From assembly GCA_015711695.1 (NCBI GenBank), contig JACVIW010000165.1:1-5752 (forward strand): a stretch of DNA of 5,752 bases, written 5' to 3'. Each line of letters begins with the position of its first letter. Position 1 is the first letter of the stretch. The notes beneath the pieces were generated by a model. That model ran no database searches. It saw only the letters and a list, made by a program, of their open reading frames with translations, and was not told the origin of the DNA. This document shows positions 1 through 5,655 of this stretch, one piece after another. This stretch comes from Candidatus Geohydrothermomicrobium daggyaiense. Lineage in GTDB: Bacteria > Actinomycetota > Geothermincolia > Fen-727 > JACVIW01. A program made the position numbers and the translations under genes.

Positions 1-2
1 CA

Positions 3-377
3 CGAGAAATTATCCTTAAATACGAGATGCAGGGACTTGAGAATGCGCATATAAACCGTAATCTCATCAGATATGTTGGGAAGATGGAACCAACAGTAAA
101 GAAAGCCATATTTTCTTCGAACCTGAAAGACACGATTGAAGCTTTCCTCCAGGAGAAAAATCTAAAGAGTTTTTTCGACCTCGTGATATCCTTCGACGAC
201 GTAATGAAAACAAAGCCTGACCCGGAAGGGCTATTAATGATACTGGATAAACTCAAGATTGTGCCTGCTGAAGCAATCTTCATCGGAGACAGAGAGGTGG
301 ATCTGGAAGCAGGGATGTCCGCTGGTATCAAAACGATTCTAATCCCCAACTGGATCAATGGTTATTTTCTGAAATAA
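3..377 (+). CDS. HAD-superfamily hydrolase (phosphatase-like), 5'-truncated
   Basis: The reading frame is open to the left window edge, so the true start and the N-terminal catalytic motif I (DxDxT/V) lie outside. The 124 visible residues hold the rest of a haloacid-dehalogenase core. The hydrophobic strand ending in AIFSSN is motif II (Ser/Thr). The lysine in KTKPDPEGL is motif III. The string IFIGDREVDLEAGMSAGIKTI is motif IV, with the GDxxxD acidic pair that binds Mg2+. The KPDPE plus GDxxxDxxAGxxAG pattern is typical of the phosphoglycolate phosphatase/beta-phosphoglucomutase-like branch. The first ~30 visible residues (REIILKYEMQGLENAHINRN) would be the end of the helical cap. Known family members hydrolyse small phosphoesters in the cytoplasm, but the substrate cannot be read from this fragment. 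An internal ATG at 27 is not a credible start because the fold would be incomplete. The family call is firm; the specificity is unknown. Confidence 0.88.
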   Translation, partial: REIILKYEMQGLENAHINRNLIRYVGKMEPTVKKAIFSSNLKDTIEAFLQEKNLKSFFDLVISFDDVMKTKPDPEGLLMILDKLKIVPAEAIFIGDREVDLEAGMSAGIKTILIPNWINGYFLK

Positions 378-401
378 CTGTAAATTGTAGAGAGATTTAT
401 T

Positions 402-418
402 TCAGCGATATCCGCTGA
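402..418 (+). terminator. Weak hairpin after the HAD gene
   Basis: A 6-bp stem (TCAGCG/CGCTGA) with a 5-base loop (ATATC) lies 25 bases after the HAD stop codon. The downstream sequence TCGGTTATTGTT is only moderately T-rich, so this is at best a weak or factor-assisted terminator, or chance. Confidence 0.25.
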
Positions 419-484
419 TCGGTTATTGTTAAATTTCAAAATTGGGGTAGAAGACACCGTGATAACCTTCAAACCAGAGCTCAA

Positions 485-519
485 CAATCAAGCAACTCAT
501 TGTTGCCAGTTCTTGATTG
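485..519. repeat. Inverted repeat overlapping the methyltransferase promoter
   Basis: Perfect 8-bp arms CAATCAAG (485-492) and CTTGATTG (512-519) are separated by 19 bases. A smaller inverted repeat, GCAAC-tcatt-GTTGC (492-506), is nested in the spacer. The left arm lies upstream of the proposed -35 box, and the right arm lies between the -35 and -10 boxes. That placement suits a repressor operator with two half-sites about 27 bp apart centre to centre. The repeat lies upstream of the predicted transcript start, so it is unlikely to act as an RNA leader structure unless a promoter exists further upstream. The repeat is seen directly; its role is inferred. Confidence 0.4.
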
Positions 520-530
520 CTTCGTATAAG
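503..530 (+). promoter_or_regulatory. Candidate sigma-70-type promoter for the methyltransferase
   Basis: The -35 box TTGCCA (503-508, 5 of 6 to TTGACA) and the -10 box TATAAG (525-530, 5 of 6 to TATAAT) are 16 bp apart. Transcription would start near 537, leaving a leader of about 25 nt before the ATG at 562. A promoter here means the methyltransferase is transcribed separately from the HAD gene. It also argues against the upstream in-frame TTG at 517, which would lie inside the promoter. Confidence 0.5.
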
Positions 531-561
531 CTTTTACTGTTTTCAAAACAATGGGGACTCG

Positions 562-1269
562 ATGTCGGAAACATTTGAATCACTAGAAGCAACAGCCAGA
601 GTTTATAGAAGCGACATAGGTTTTGAACGGAGATTGATCGAGTTCGACCTGGCAGTGATTCTTGAGAAGCTCAAAGGGGAAAGAATACTGGAAATGGGAT
701 GCTCGAACGGCGTTATGACAAGAGCACTGTCAAATCTACCTGTTAGCCTTGACGTTGTTGAAGGATCTAAGTCTTATATTGATTACGTTCGAAAAAAGGT
801 TAATAAAAATGTCCGTTTTTTTCATTCACTTTTTGAAGATTTCACACCTCAGGGCAAATACGATGCAATCATCATGGCGAGTGTCCTTGAGCATGTGGAT
901 CATCCTGTAAAAATTCTACGAAAAGTACATTCATGGCTTGTTTCAAATGGTCAGTTGCACATCGTTGTACCGAACGCCTATTCGATACACAGGCTTATAG
1001 GTGTTAAAATGGGTATCATAAAGCGCCCCACAGAACTTGGTCAAAAGGATATCGAAATTGGTCACAAAAGAGTGTTCACGCCAAAATCCCTTGATCGCAC
1101 AATCGAGGTAAGTGGTTGGAAAATACTTGAAAGAGAAGGAATTTTCGTGAAACCTTTGCCGAACGACCAGATGGAAACATGGCCTGAGTACGTATTAGAA
1201 CCACTTTTAAAGATAGGCAAGCACGTACCTGAAATGTGTGTACATCTCTACAGGAATTGCACTCATTAA
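562..1269 (+). CDS. Class I SAM-dependent methyltransferase
   Basis: This 235-residue soluble protein has the Rossmann-type methyltransferase fold of the Methyltransf_11/23 or UbiG-like kind. Motif I is ILEMGCSNG (about residues 42-50), the glycine-rich SAM loop. The acidic residue ending strand beta-2 is in VVEGSK (E67), expected to contact the SAM ribose. DAIIMASVLEHVDHP (101-115) is the post-II/motif IV region of small-molecule methyltransferases. LHIVVPNAYSIHR (132-144) is the beta-5 region. The C-terminal part (IGHKRVFTPKSLDRTIEVSGW, written loosely) matches the substrate-side segment often seen in enzymes beside polysaccharide genes. There is no signal peptide or membrane segment. The ATG at 562 was chosen because a GGGG run lies 5-9 bases upstream and the alternative TTG at 517 falls inside a likely promoter. 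The substrate is unknown; glycan or lipid tailoring is inferred from the neighbouring glycosyltransferases, which are on the opposite strand and so not co-transcribed. Confidence 0.88.
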   Translation: MSETFESLEATARVYRSDIGFERRLIEFDLAVILEKLKGERILEMGCSNGVMTRALSNLPVSLDVVEGSKSYIDYVRKKVNKNVRFFHSLFEDFTPQGKYDAIIMASVLEHVDHPVKILRKVHSWLVSNGQLHIVVPNAYSIHRLIGVKMGIIKRPTELGQKDIEIGHKRVFTPKSLDRTIEVSGWKILEREGIFVKPLPNDQMETWPEYVLEPLLKIGKHVPEMCVHLYRNCTH

Positions 1270-1336
1270 GTTAATTCATAGAGTTTTAATAAGAAGACGA
1301 AAACAGACCTGAGAGTTACGGGGGAATCAAATGCTG

Positions 1337-1361
1337 CTACTTTTGTTAAGTAGTTTGTTTT
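1337..1361 (+). terminator. Probable rho-independent terminator for the methyltransferase
   Basis: A perfect 6-bp stem (CTACTT 1337-1342 / AAGTAG 1348-1353, extendable by a G-U pair) with loop TTGTT is followed directly by TTTGTTTT. It lies 67 bases beyond the methyltransferase stop. It overlaps the end of the convergent glycosyltransferase, whose TAA is partly inside the loop. The stem is AT-rich and so only moderately stable. Read on the - strand the same hairpin lacks a T tract, so it would serve only the + strand. Confidence 0.5.
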
Positions 1362-2521
1362 AAAAGCTCAACGATACGCCTTGCTGCTTCATCGAGATTT
1401 CTCGAACTGTATTTAGTCCTCACGTACTGGCGACATCTTTCTCTGAACTCATCAGAAATCCCTCGAGATCGAATCTCGCGTAACACGCGCTCCGCTGTTG
1501 GAATGTCGTATGGGTATATGATAAAGCCAACATCCCCAGGGACAATGCTTTTATTAATTGGCTTTTGAGTCCCAGCCGAAATCCCGGGCACGATTATCGG
1601 TCTTCCGCATGCCAGCGCTTCTGCTGCCGGCATCGAGATGTAATTTTCATCGGTATATGACCAAACTACGTCAGCCTCCTTATATATTTCACGTAGGGTT
1701 TTACGGTCTTTGATATATCCGTGATATTTAATGTTCGAACCTGCCTTTTCCAGCCTCTTGATTTCTTCCTCGAACCTTCCTTCGCCCACAAAGTCAAACC
1801 GGAAAGCAGGGTCATTCAGGTGCCTTCTTGCGAGCTCAAGCAGAAGACCGCACAACTTCCCATCGTCAAGTCGTCCAACGTAAAGGACGTTAAGGCAATC
1901 AGTTCTCGGTTTTGTTATCTCGTTTTCAAAGAAGAAATCTTCGGCAAAATTCTCCGCCATAATGATTTTCTCACGACTGCAAAGAGGCAAGATTTCATTT
2001 AAAGTATCATCCGAGTTTGCAACAACCAAATCCAGTGGTTCGCAAAGAAAGCCAATCGCTTTTCTTGTAAGAGCGCCCGAGGCTGAAATGCTTCCGTGAA
2101 CCTGATGCAAAACCACAAGCCGCGAAGACCGTATTTTCTCCCACAGCAAACTTAATATCGCGACAAACCCATTCGAGATGACAATATCGGGCTTGAAAAA
2201 CAGGGACACAATCGCGCTTATTATAAAATGGGGAAGATGCCAGAGAATCGCAAATACTGGATTCATCGCTGTTATATATCCCCAGTGGTTAAAACTTAGA
2301 TATGGAATCGTGATCACCTTATAAGACGGTTTGTGCGGCACCTTCCCGAGACCAACTGCAACCACCTTGAATCCTCTGCCAGTTGAGAATTTCGAGAATA
2401 GTCTGTTGATGATTTGATCACAATAAATCCAGGCACCGCTATCAAAAGATGGTGTTGTGATGAGTATTCTGATTTCTTCAGCGTCTTTGTTGTTTCGTTT
2501 AGTATTTCTTTTAGTATTCAT
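1346..2521 (-). CDS. Glycosyltransferase family 4 (GT-B fold)
   Basis: This cytoplasmic sugar transferase has about 391 residues, a normal GT4 size. The N-terminal Rossmann half begins at IRILITTPSF, where GT4 proteins usually start. The donor-binding half begins at LNVLYVGRLDDGK (about 210-222) and continues through FDFVGEGRFEEEIKRL (243-258), IKYHGYI and YKEADVVWS. It ends in the nucleotide-sugar motif DENYISMPAAEALACGRPI (291-309). GT4 enzymes are retaining transferases that use NDP-sugars to build cell-surface glycans. The usual E-x7-E pair is altered: the second Glu is present, but the equivalent of the first is Asn, with a Glu one residue earlier. I chose the ATG at 2521 because AGGTCAGG lies just upstream. 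An ATG at 2539 and a TTG at 2587 are in frame; the latter would add a hydrophobic 22-residue extension. Donor and acceptor cannot be inferred. The gene follows the GT-C-like gene on the same strand after a spacer of more than 200 bp, so it may have its own promoter. Confidence 0.9.
   Translation of the reverse strand: MNTKRNTKRNNKDAEEIRILITTPSFDSGAWIYCDQIINRLFSKFSTGRGFKVVAVGLGKVPHKPSYKVITIPYLSFNHWGYITAMNPVFAILWHLPHFIISAIVSLFFKPDIVISNGFVAILSLLWEKIRSSRLVVLHQVHGSISASGALTRKAIGFLCEPLDLVVANSDDTLNEILPLCSREKIIMAENFAEDFFFENEITKPRTDCLNVLYVGRLDDGKLCGLLLELARRHLNDPAFRFDFVGEGRFEEEIKRLEKAGSNIKYHGYIKDRKTLREIYKEADVVWSYTDENYISMPAAEALACGRPIIVPGISAGTQKPINKSIVPGDVGFIIYPYDIPTAERVLREIRSRGISDEFRERCRQYVRTKYSSRNLDEAARRIVELLKQTT
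2495..2518 (-). repeat. 12-bp tandem duplication encoding NTKR-NTKR
   Basis: Two adjacent 12-base units (AATACTAAAAGA and AATACTAAACGA) differ at one base. They encode Asn-Thr-Lys-Arg twice right after the proposed start codon of the glycosyltransferase. The repeat gives the protein an unusual basic, polar N-terminal tail before the fold begins. Confidence 0.8.
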
Positions 2522-2607
2522 ATTGCCTGACCTGCCCATAAAAAACAGAGATACGATCTTCAGCCAGATGTTGACTACTAGAAACAATTGTTCTTTTCTT
2601 CTCTAAC

Positions 2608-2621
2608 ATCGCTTAAGCGAT
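2608..2621. repeat. 14-bp perfect palindrome upstream of the GT4 gene
   Basis: ATCGCTTAAGCGAT reads the same on both strands. It sits in the spacer between the GT-C-like gene and the GT4 gene, 87 bases upstream of the chosen ATG. It is compact and non-coding, and it lies just downstream of AT-rich -10-like sequences (TATACT, TATAAA on the - strand). This fits a dimeric regulator's operator better than an RNA hairpin, because the loop would be only TTAA on a 5-bp stem. No matching -35 box was found. Confidence 0.4.
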
Positions 2622-2744
2622 AAAACCTGAAAATTTATAGTAATTTACAGTATAAAAAGCGCAGGAAAAAGTTTTTGCGTAAGCAAGAATGCTCACTTGA
2701 ATACATATAATTCCAGACCTGGGAAAACCAGTACATTAAAATAG

Positions 2745-4994
2745 TCACTCTGATTTCTCAATTCTGATATCACCCACAAGAAGAGACGCCACTCTTGCTC
2801 CGAACCACCTTAACTCATAGAACCCGAGAGGCTCAAGTTTTCCTTCAACTATTAAATCAATCTCGAGTCCTTCGGGTGGAAGAATAATATTTTTTAACTC
2901 AACCTCCGCAGAACTATTCCGCTCAATTCTCGATTTCCACACCTCCTCCGTCCCGATTCTTGCGCTGATTGCTCTTTCTGAAAACGGATTCGATAGCGGA
3001 ATGTATACGTTTGTTTTAAGCGTTTTCGAAGAAAAGTTCTCAAGTTCAATCTTTCCACTTTCAGCAAGCACTCTCCAGGAGACACCACCGGACATAAGTA
3101 CCGGCACTGTTATGTTGCCTGTGTAAACGGGGAGAACGTCACAGGGGCTAGCCGTTATTCTAAAAATTTTCGCTTTTGAAAAGTGACCCGTTCCTTTGAA
3201 TTCTTTGGTGAGCTCAAAACCGTCAGGAAATTTCGGAAGAGTTTTTTTGTGCTTTTTCATCTCGATAAACTCGTCTTCAAGAAGTACCGCGTAATCAATC
3301 CGGAGTCTTTTTAAATACGACGGTGTAGCCCTGTTGAAGGGACTGTATAAAGTTCTACGGACTGCTTCGGCGTCCGAGCCATCAATAGCGCCATTAAGCA
3401 TTGGTTTTCTGAAGAAACGCTGATAAAACATAAGTTCGTTGGTGTAAAAGTATCCCTGCTCAAGCAAGGGATAGAAAGCAACGCCGTGGTCGCCTTTGAT
3501 TTTCGCTACTTCGGCAAAAACCTTAGGCGGACTGGAAAAATCATAATTCTTAAAAGGAGGCACTATGAGGAGTTCCAGAACAACAAGCGAAGTTAGCAAC
3601 GCGAAAACTATGAGCGTCCACGTTTTTTTGAGATGAGACAGAATAAGTGAAAGTCCGATCGAGGAGATAACGATCACGCATAACTGCACGACGACTCCGA
3701 GCCGTAAATACCAGCGAAACCAGGGCAAAAAGATAACGAAAAGATAGGAAGGAAGAGGAATTTTCGCGTTTCCGATAAAGAAATAAGGTTTCAACGAAAG
3801 GAGAAACGAAGCCAATCCAGCGATAATGAAACCAACTACTAAAGGCTTTGTTTCATCGCTTCTTGCATGATCTGGCGCGTGATTATTCTTATTCTCCAAA
3901 CAGGTTCTATTTGATGTGGATTCGTCGCTATCATGAATCATTTTCCCCCTTCTCAAAAAATCCACAGCGAAACCGGCAATGGCAATTGCTAACAGGCTCC
4001 ATCCAATATTAAGATAAAGACTGTAATCAAAGTAGGGCGTCTTACCTAATGAACCGGAAAGGAGCCTCACCAGTAGACTGCTCTGATTGGGGATGAGATA
4101 ATCAGTTGGTTTAGCTCCGTTTCTCTGGATGTATTCTTCCAACCTCAACTGTGTGGGCACAGTCGTGGTGACCCATCGCGCCGGTGTCCGCATCCCCGTT
4201 ATCGCTCCGGCGTAGAAGGGAAGAACAAGAACCACCACAAATAAGATAACGGCAAGGCTCAAGAGAAGAGCATATCTGTTGACGGAAAGGTGCGCTGCGC
4301 TTTCCTTTTCGCCTCTGGCTATAGAGCGTTTGTTTATTATGTATTTATAAATAAATCTTCCAGCGAGGAAAAATGGGGTAAATATGAACATGAAAAGACC
4401 GTAGTGGACAGAGGTCCATGCAACAAGTATGGCGGAAAAAGCAAGCAGAGCAGCGCTTTTCCCGCTTGGCTTTTCAATAAATTTTATAAGCATCAAAATG
4501 TAGAGGGGCATCCACTGAACAGCGGCTATTCCCCCGCCGATTGTCATGGTGTGATACGCGTGATAAGGAGCTATCAAGTATGCGAGCCCCCCGAAAAAGG
4601 CGGATTTCCTGTCCTTTGTGATGTGCCTGACGAGATAATACATTGTGATTCCTGATAGAAAAAACGAAAGAAGAATATCAATGTTAAAAATTAGCACTTC
4701 ATTTAACACCTGAGCGAGGATGAGATAAAAAACGTACTGTAGCGGCTCCATGGGAATCGAGGGAAACTTTGCACCATAGGGAAAGCCAATTATCGGGCAA
4801 TATGTTAAGGTTCCGCCGAAACTTTTGTGATTCTTTAGCCACCATATTCCCCAGATCGCTCCGAAATTGTCCCCCGGCTCCCCGTAAACGGAAGTCGCGG
4901 GCTTTATTACCAGGGGCCAGGTCAAAAAGCAGGTGAAAACGGCAAAAACAATGAAAACGCATATTTCGGGAATGTAGGGTCTAAATTTGTTCAT
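2745..4994 (-). CDS. Polytopic membrane protein, probable GT-C-type glycosyltransferase
   Basis: The protein has 749 residues: about 11-12 predicted membrane segments, then a soluble C-terminal region. Hydrophobic stretches lie near residues 11-30, 85-122, 131-172, 181-214, 241-266, 326-346, 384-400, 411-425, 431-454 and 459-479. The first loop contains TSVYGEPGDNFGAIWGIWW (34-52). An acidic residue in this first external loop is the usual catalytic site of GT-C enzymes, which take sugars from lipid-phosphate carriers on the outer membrane face. The pattern TWPL...GD...W...P...P in the first 90 residues matches a broad bacterial family of uncharacterised GT-C/YfhO-like proteins. Residues 351-383 form a hydrophilic, asparagine- and aspartate-rich loop. 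Residues 480-749 would be extracytoplasmic and look beta-rich toward the end. Start ATG at 4994 has AAGGGA about 10 bases upstream, a long spacing. It is downstream of the pilin gene but separated by a strong terminator. Oligosaccharyltransferase or flippase-associated roles are alternatives; substrate unknown. Confidence 0.7.
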   Translation of the reverse strand: MNKFRPYIPEICVFIVFAVFTCFLTWPLVIKPATSVYGEPGDNFGAIWGIWWLKNHKSFGGTLTYCPIIGFPYGAKFPSIPMEPLQYVFYLILAQVLNEVLIFNIDILLSFFLSGITMYYLVRHITKDRKSAFFGGLAYLIAPYHAYHTMTIGGGIAAVQWMPLYILMLIKFIEKPSGKSAALLAFSAILVAWTSVHYGLFMFIFTPFFLAGRFIYKYIINKRSIARGEKESAAHLSVNRYALLLSLAVILFVVVLVLPFYAGAITGMRTPARWVTTTVPTQLRLEEYIQRNGAKPTDYLIPNQSSLLVRLLSGSLGKTPYFDYSLYLNIGWSLLAIAIAGFAVDFLRRGKMIHDSDESTSNRTCLENKNNHAPDHARSDETKPLVVGFIIAGLASFLLSLKPYFFIGNAKIPLPSYLFVIFLPWFRWYLRLGVVVQLCVIVISSIGLSLILSHLKKTWTLIVFALLTSLVVLELLIVPPFKNYDFSSPPKVFAEVAKIKGDHGVAFYPLLEQGYFYTNELMFYQRFFRKPMLNGAIDGSDAEAVRRTLYSPFNRATPSYLKRLRIDYAVLLEDEFIEMKKHKKTLPKFPDGFELTKEFKGTGHFSKAKIFRITASPCDVLPVYTGNITVPVLMSGGVSWRVLAESGKIELENFSSKTLKTNVYIPLSNPFSERAISARIGTEEVWKSRIERNSSAEVELKNIILPPEGLEIDLIVEGKLEPLGFYELRWFGARVASLLVGDIRIEKSE

Positions 4995-5135
4995 GCGCGG
5001 ATTGTCCCTTTCTCTCTTCTACTTCCATAATCTGAGAATAATATTTTCCGCAGAGCGAAATTTGCTAACCTTAAAACCACGCGAACACTTTAAAACGATA
5101 TATAACAAATCAAGTTCTGGCACGCATTTTAGCAT

Positions 5136-5172
5136 ATAAAAAGAATGGGACCGGTCTTTTTGAACCGGTCCC
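5136..5172 (-). terminator. Strong rho-independent terminator after the pilin gene
   Basis: A perfect 9-bp GC-rich stem, GGGACCGGT (5147-5155) and ACCGGTCCC (5164-5172), encloses an 8-base loop. Read on the - strand, the stem is followed by ATTCTTTTTATA. It lies 29 bases past the pilin stop codon and marks the end of the pilus operon. It separates that operon transcriptionally from the GT-C-like gene downstream. Confidence 0.92.
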
Positions 5173-5201
5173 TTAAATTCAAGTGAGAAAGAAAACAGGT
5201 A

Positions 5202-5561
5202 TCAACCGCCGCCAGCGCTGTAGGTGTGATCCGCTTGTCTAGTACAGGATGAACGCGGAGGATTAGCGCCAATGATTTCATAAGTGTACTTGCCCTTGGG
5301 GCAAAGCGGTACGTCCCTAAGGAAATTTCCGGTAATAAGTGGATGGGTATCACCTAGAGCTCCAGTAGACGGATACTGTTCATGTTCGCCAAGGTACGTG
5401 TTGATGGCGCCGTCGATGGTCCTTAAGTTAGCCTGGCAGGTTCTCCGCATTGCGTTCTCCCTAACCGCGAGGTAAACAGGAATCGCGATGGCTACAAGGA
5501 TGGCGATGATGAGGATAACGATCATGAGCTCGATAAGCGTGAAGCCCTCTTTCCTATGCAT
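5202..5561 (-). CDS. Type IV pilin / type II pseudopilin
   Basis: This 119-residue prepilin has a six-residue basic leader, MHRKEG, that a PilD-type peptidase would cut after Gly6. The mature protein (113 residues) begins FTLIEL, with the conserved +1 Phe (methylated in the family) and +5 Glu (E11). A long hydrophobic alpha-1 helix follows to about residue 32, then RENAMRRTCQANLRTIDGAI, the usual start of the amphipathic half. The short globular domain carries Cys87 (VPLCPKG) and Cys106 (SSCTRQ), which probably form a C-terminal disulphide loop; Cys42 in the helix is separate. It ends in a Gly-rich tail (YSAGGG). The ATG at 5561 was chosen because AAAGGAGGTGA lies ideally upstream. A GTG at 5570 overlaps that site and cannot use it. 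The gene follows a pilC-like gene and precedes a strong terminator. Major pilin, minor pilin or ComGC/GspG-like pseudopilin cannot be separated from sequence alone. Confidence 0.93.
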   Translation of the reverse strand: MHRKEGFTLIELMIVILIIAILVAIAIPVYLAVRENAMRRTCQANLRTIDGAINTYLGEHEQYPSTGALGDTHPLITGNFLRDVPLCPKGKYTYEIIGANPPRSSCTRQADHTYSAGGG

Positions 5562-5566
5562 AGCAT

Positions 5567-5578
5567 TCACCTCCTTTC
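5567..5578 (-). promoter_or_regulatory. Exceptionally strong ribosome-binding site of the pilin gene
   Basis: On the - strand, GAAAGGAGGTGA is a 12-base perfect complement to the 16S rRNA 3' tail TCACCTCCTTTC. Eight bases separate GGAGG from the ATG at 5561. The match fixes the pilin start and suggests high translation, as expected of a major structural subunit. Confidence 0.85.
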
Positions 5579-5605
5579 ATGAAAAATATCAATAAACTTA
5601 TGTTC

Positions 5606-5635
5606 ACTATAACGTATATTCATTATATTCAGCAA
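5606..5635 (-). promoter_or_regulatory. Candidate promoter between pilC and the pilin gene
   Basis: On the - strand, TATAGT (5606-5611, 5 of 6 to TATAAT) is 18 bp downstream of TTGCTG (5630-5635), which matches only the TTG of the -35 box. A perfect TATAAT also occurs at 5622-5627 but has no -35 partner at normal distance. Either could give the pilin its own transcript in addition to read-through from pilC. The spacer is 94 bp, long for neighbours in one operon, which supports an internal promoter. Confidence 0.35.
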
Positions 5636-5655
5636 CATTTCACAGCATTCACAAA

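Noticed and set aside
517..561. TTG start at 517 adding 15 residues to the methyltransferase
   Set aside because: It lies between the -35 and -10 boxes of the best promoter. The added residues (LRISFYCFQNNGDS) are unlike the family, and the ATG at 562 has a G-rich site at proper spacing.
1721..2002. Open frame on the + strand inside the GT4 gene
   Set aside because: It is antisense to a well-supported gene, and its protein shows no recognisable motif or ribosome-binding site.
2680..2744. Terminator after the GT-C-like gene (TTGC/GCAA and CTGG/CCAG hairpins on the - strand)
   Set aside because: The stems are only 4 bp. The T run after the first is interrupted, so they are too weak to call.
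4290..4655. 121-codon open frame on the + strand inside the GT-C-like gene
   Set aside because: It is antisense to the membrane protein. The composition reflects reversed hydrophobic codons and no domain is visible.
5106..5114. Shared AATCAAG/CTTGATT heptamer between this spacer and the methyltransferase promoter repeat
   Set aside because: The heptamer also occurs inside the GT4 coding sequence, so it is not specific enough to propose a shared regulator.
4995..5135. Promoter for the GT-C-like gene
   Set aside because: The spacer is AT-rich with -10-like words (TATATA, TATTAT on the - strand), but none has an acceptable -35 box at 16-18 bp, so none was annotated.
5129..5353. 74-codon open frame on the - strand overlapping the pilin 3' end and the terminator
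   Set aside because: It runs through the terminator hairpin in a different frame from the pilin and has no supporting motif.
5554..5580. Eight-codon mini-ORF (MKGGECYA) covering the pilin ribosome-binding site
   Set aside because: Its frame is made by the Shine-Dalgarno sequence itself, and there is no ribosome-binding site in front of it. Probably chance.
5612..5655. Sigma-54 promoter for the pilin gene, as known in some bacteria
   Set aside because: A TTGCT resembling a -12 element is present, but the required GG of the -24 element is missing at the correct spacing.
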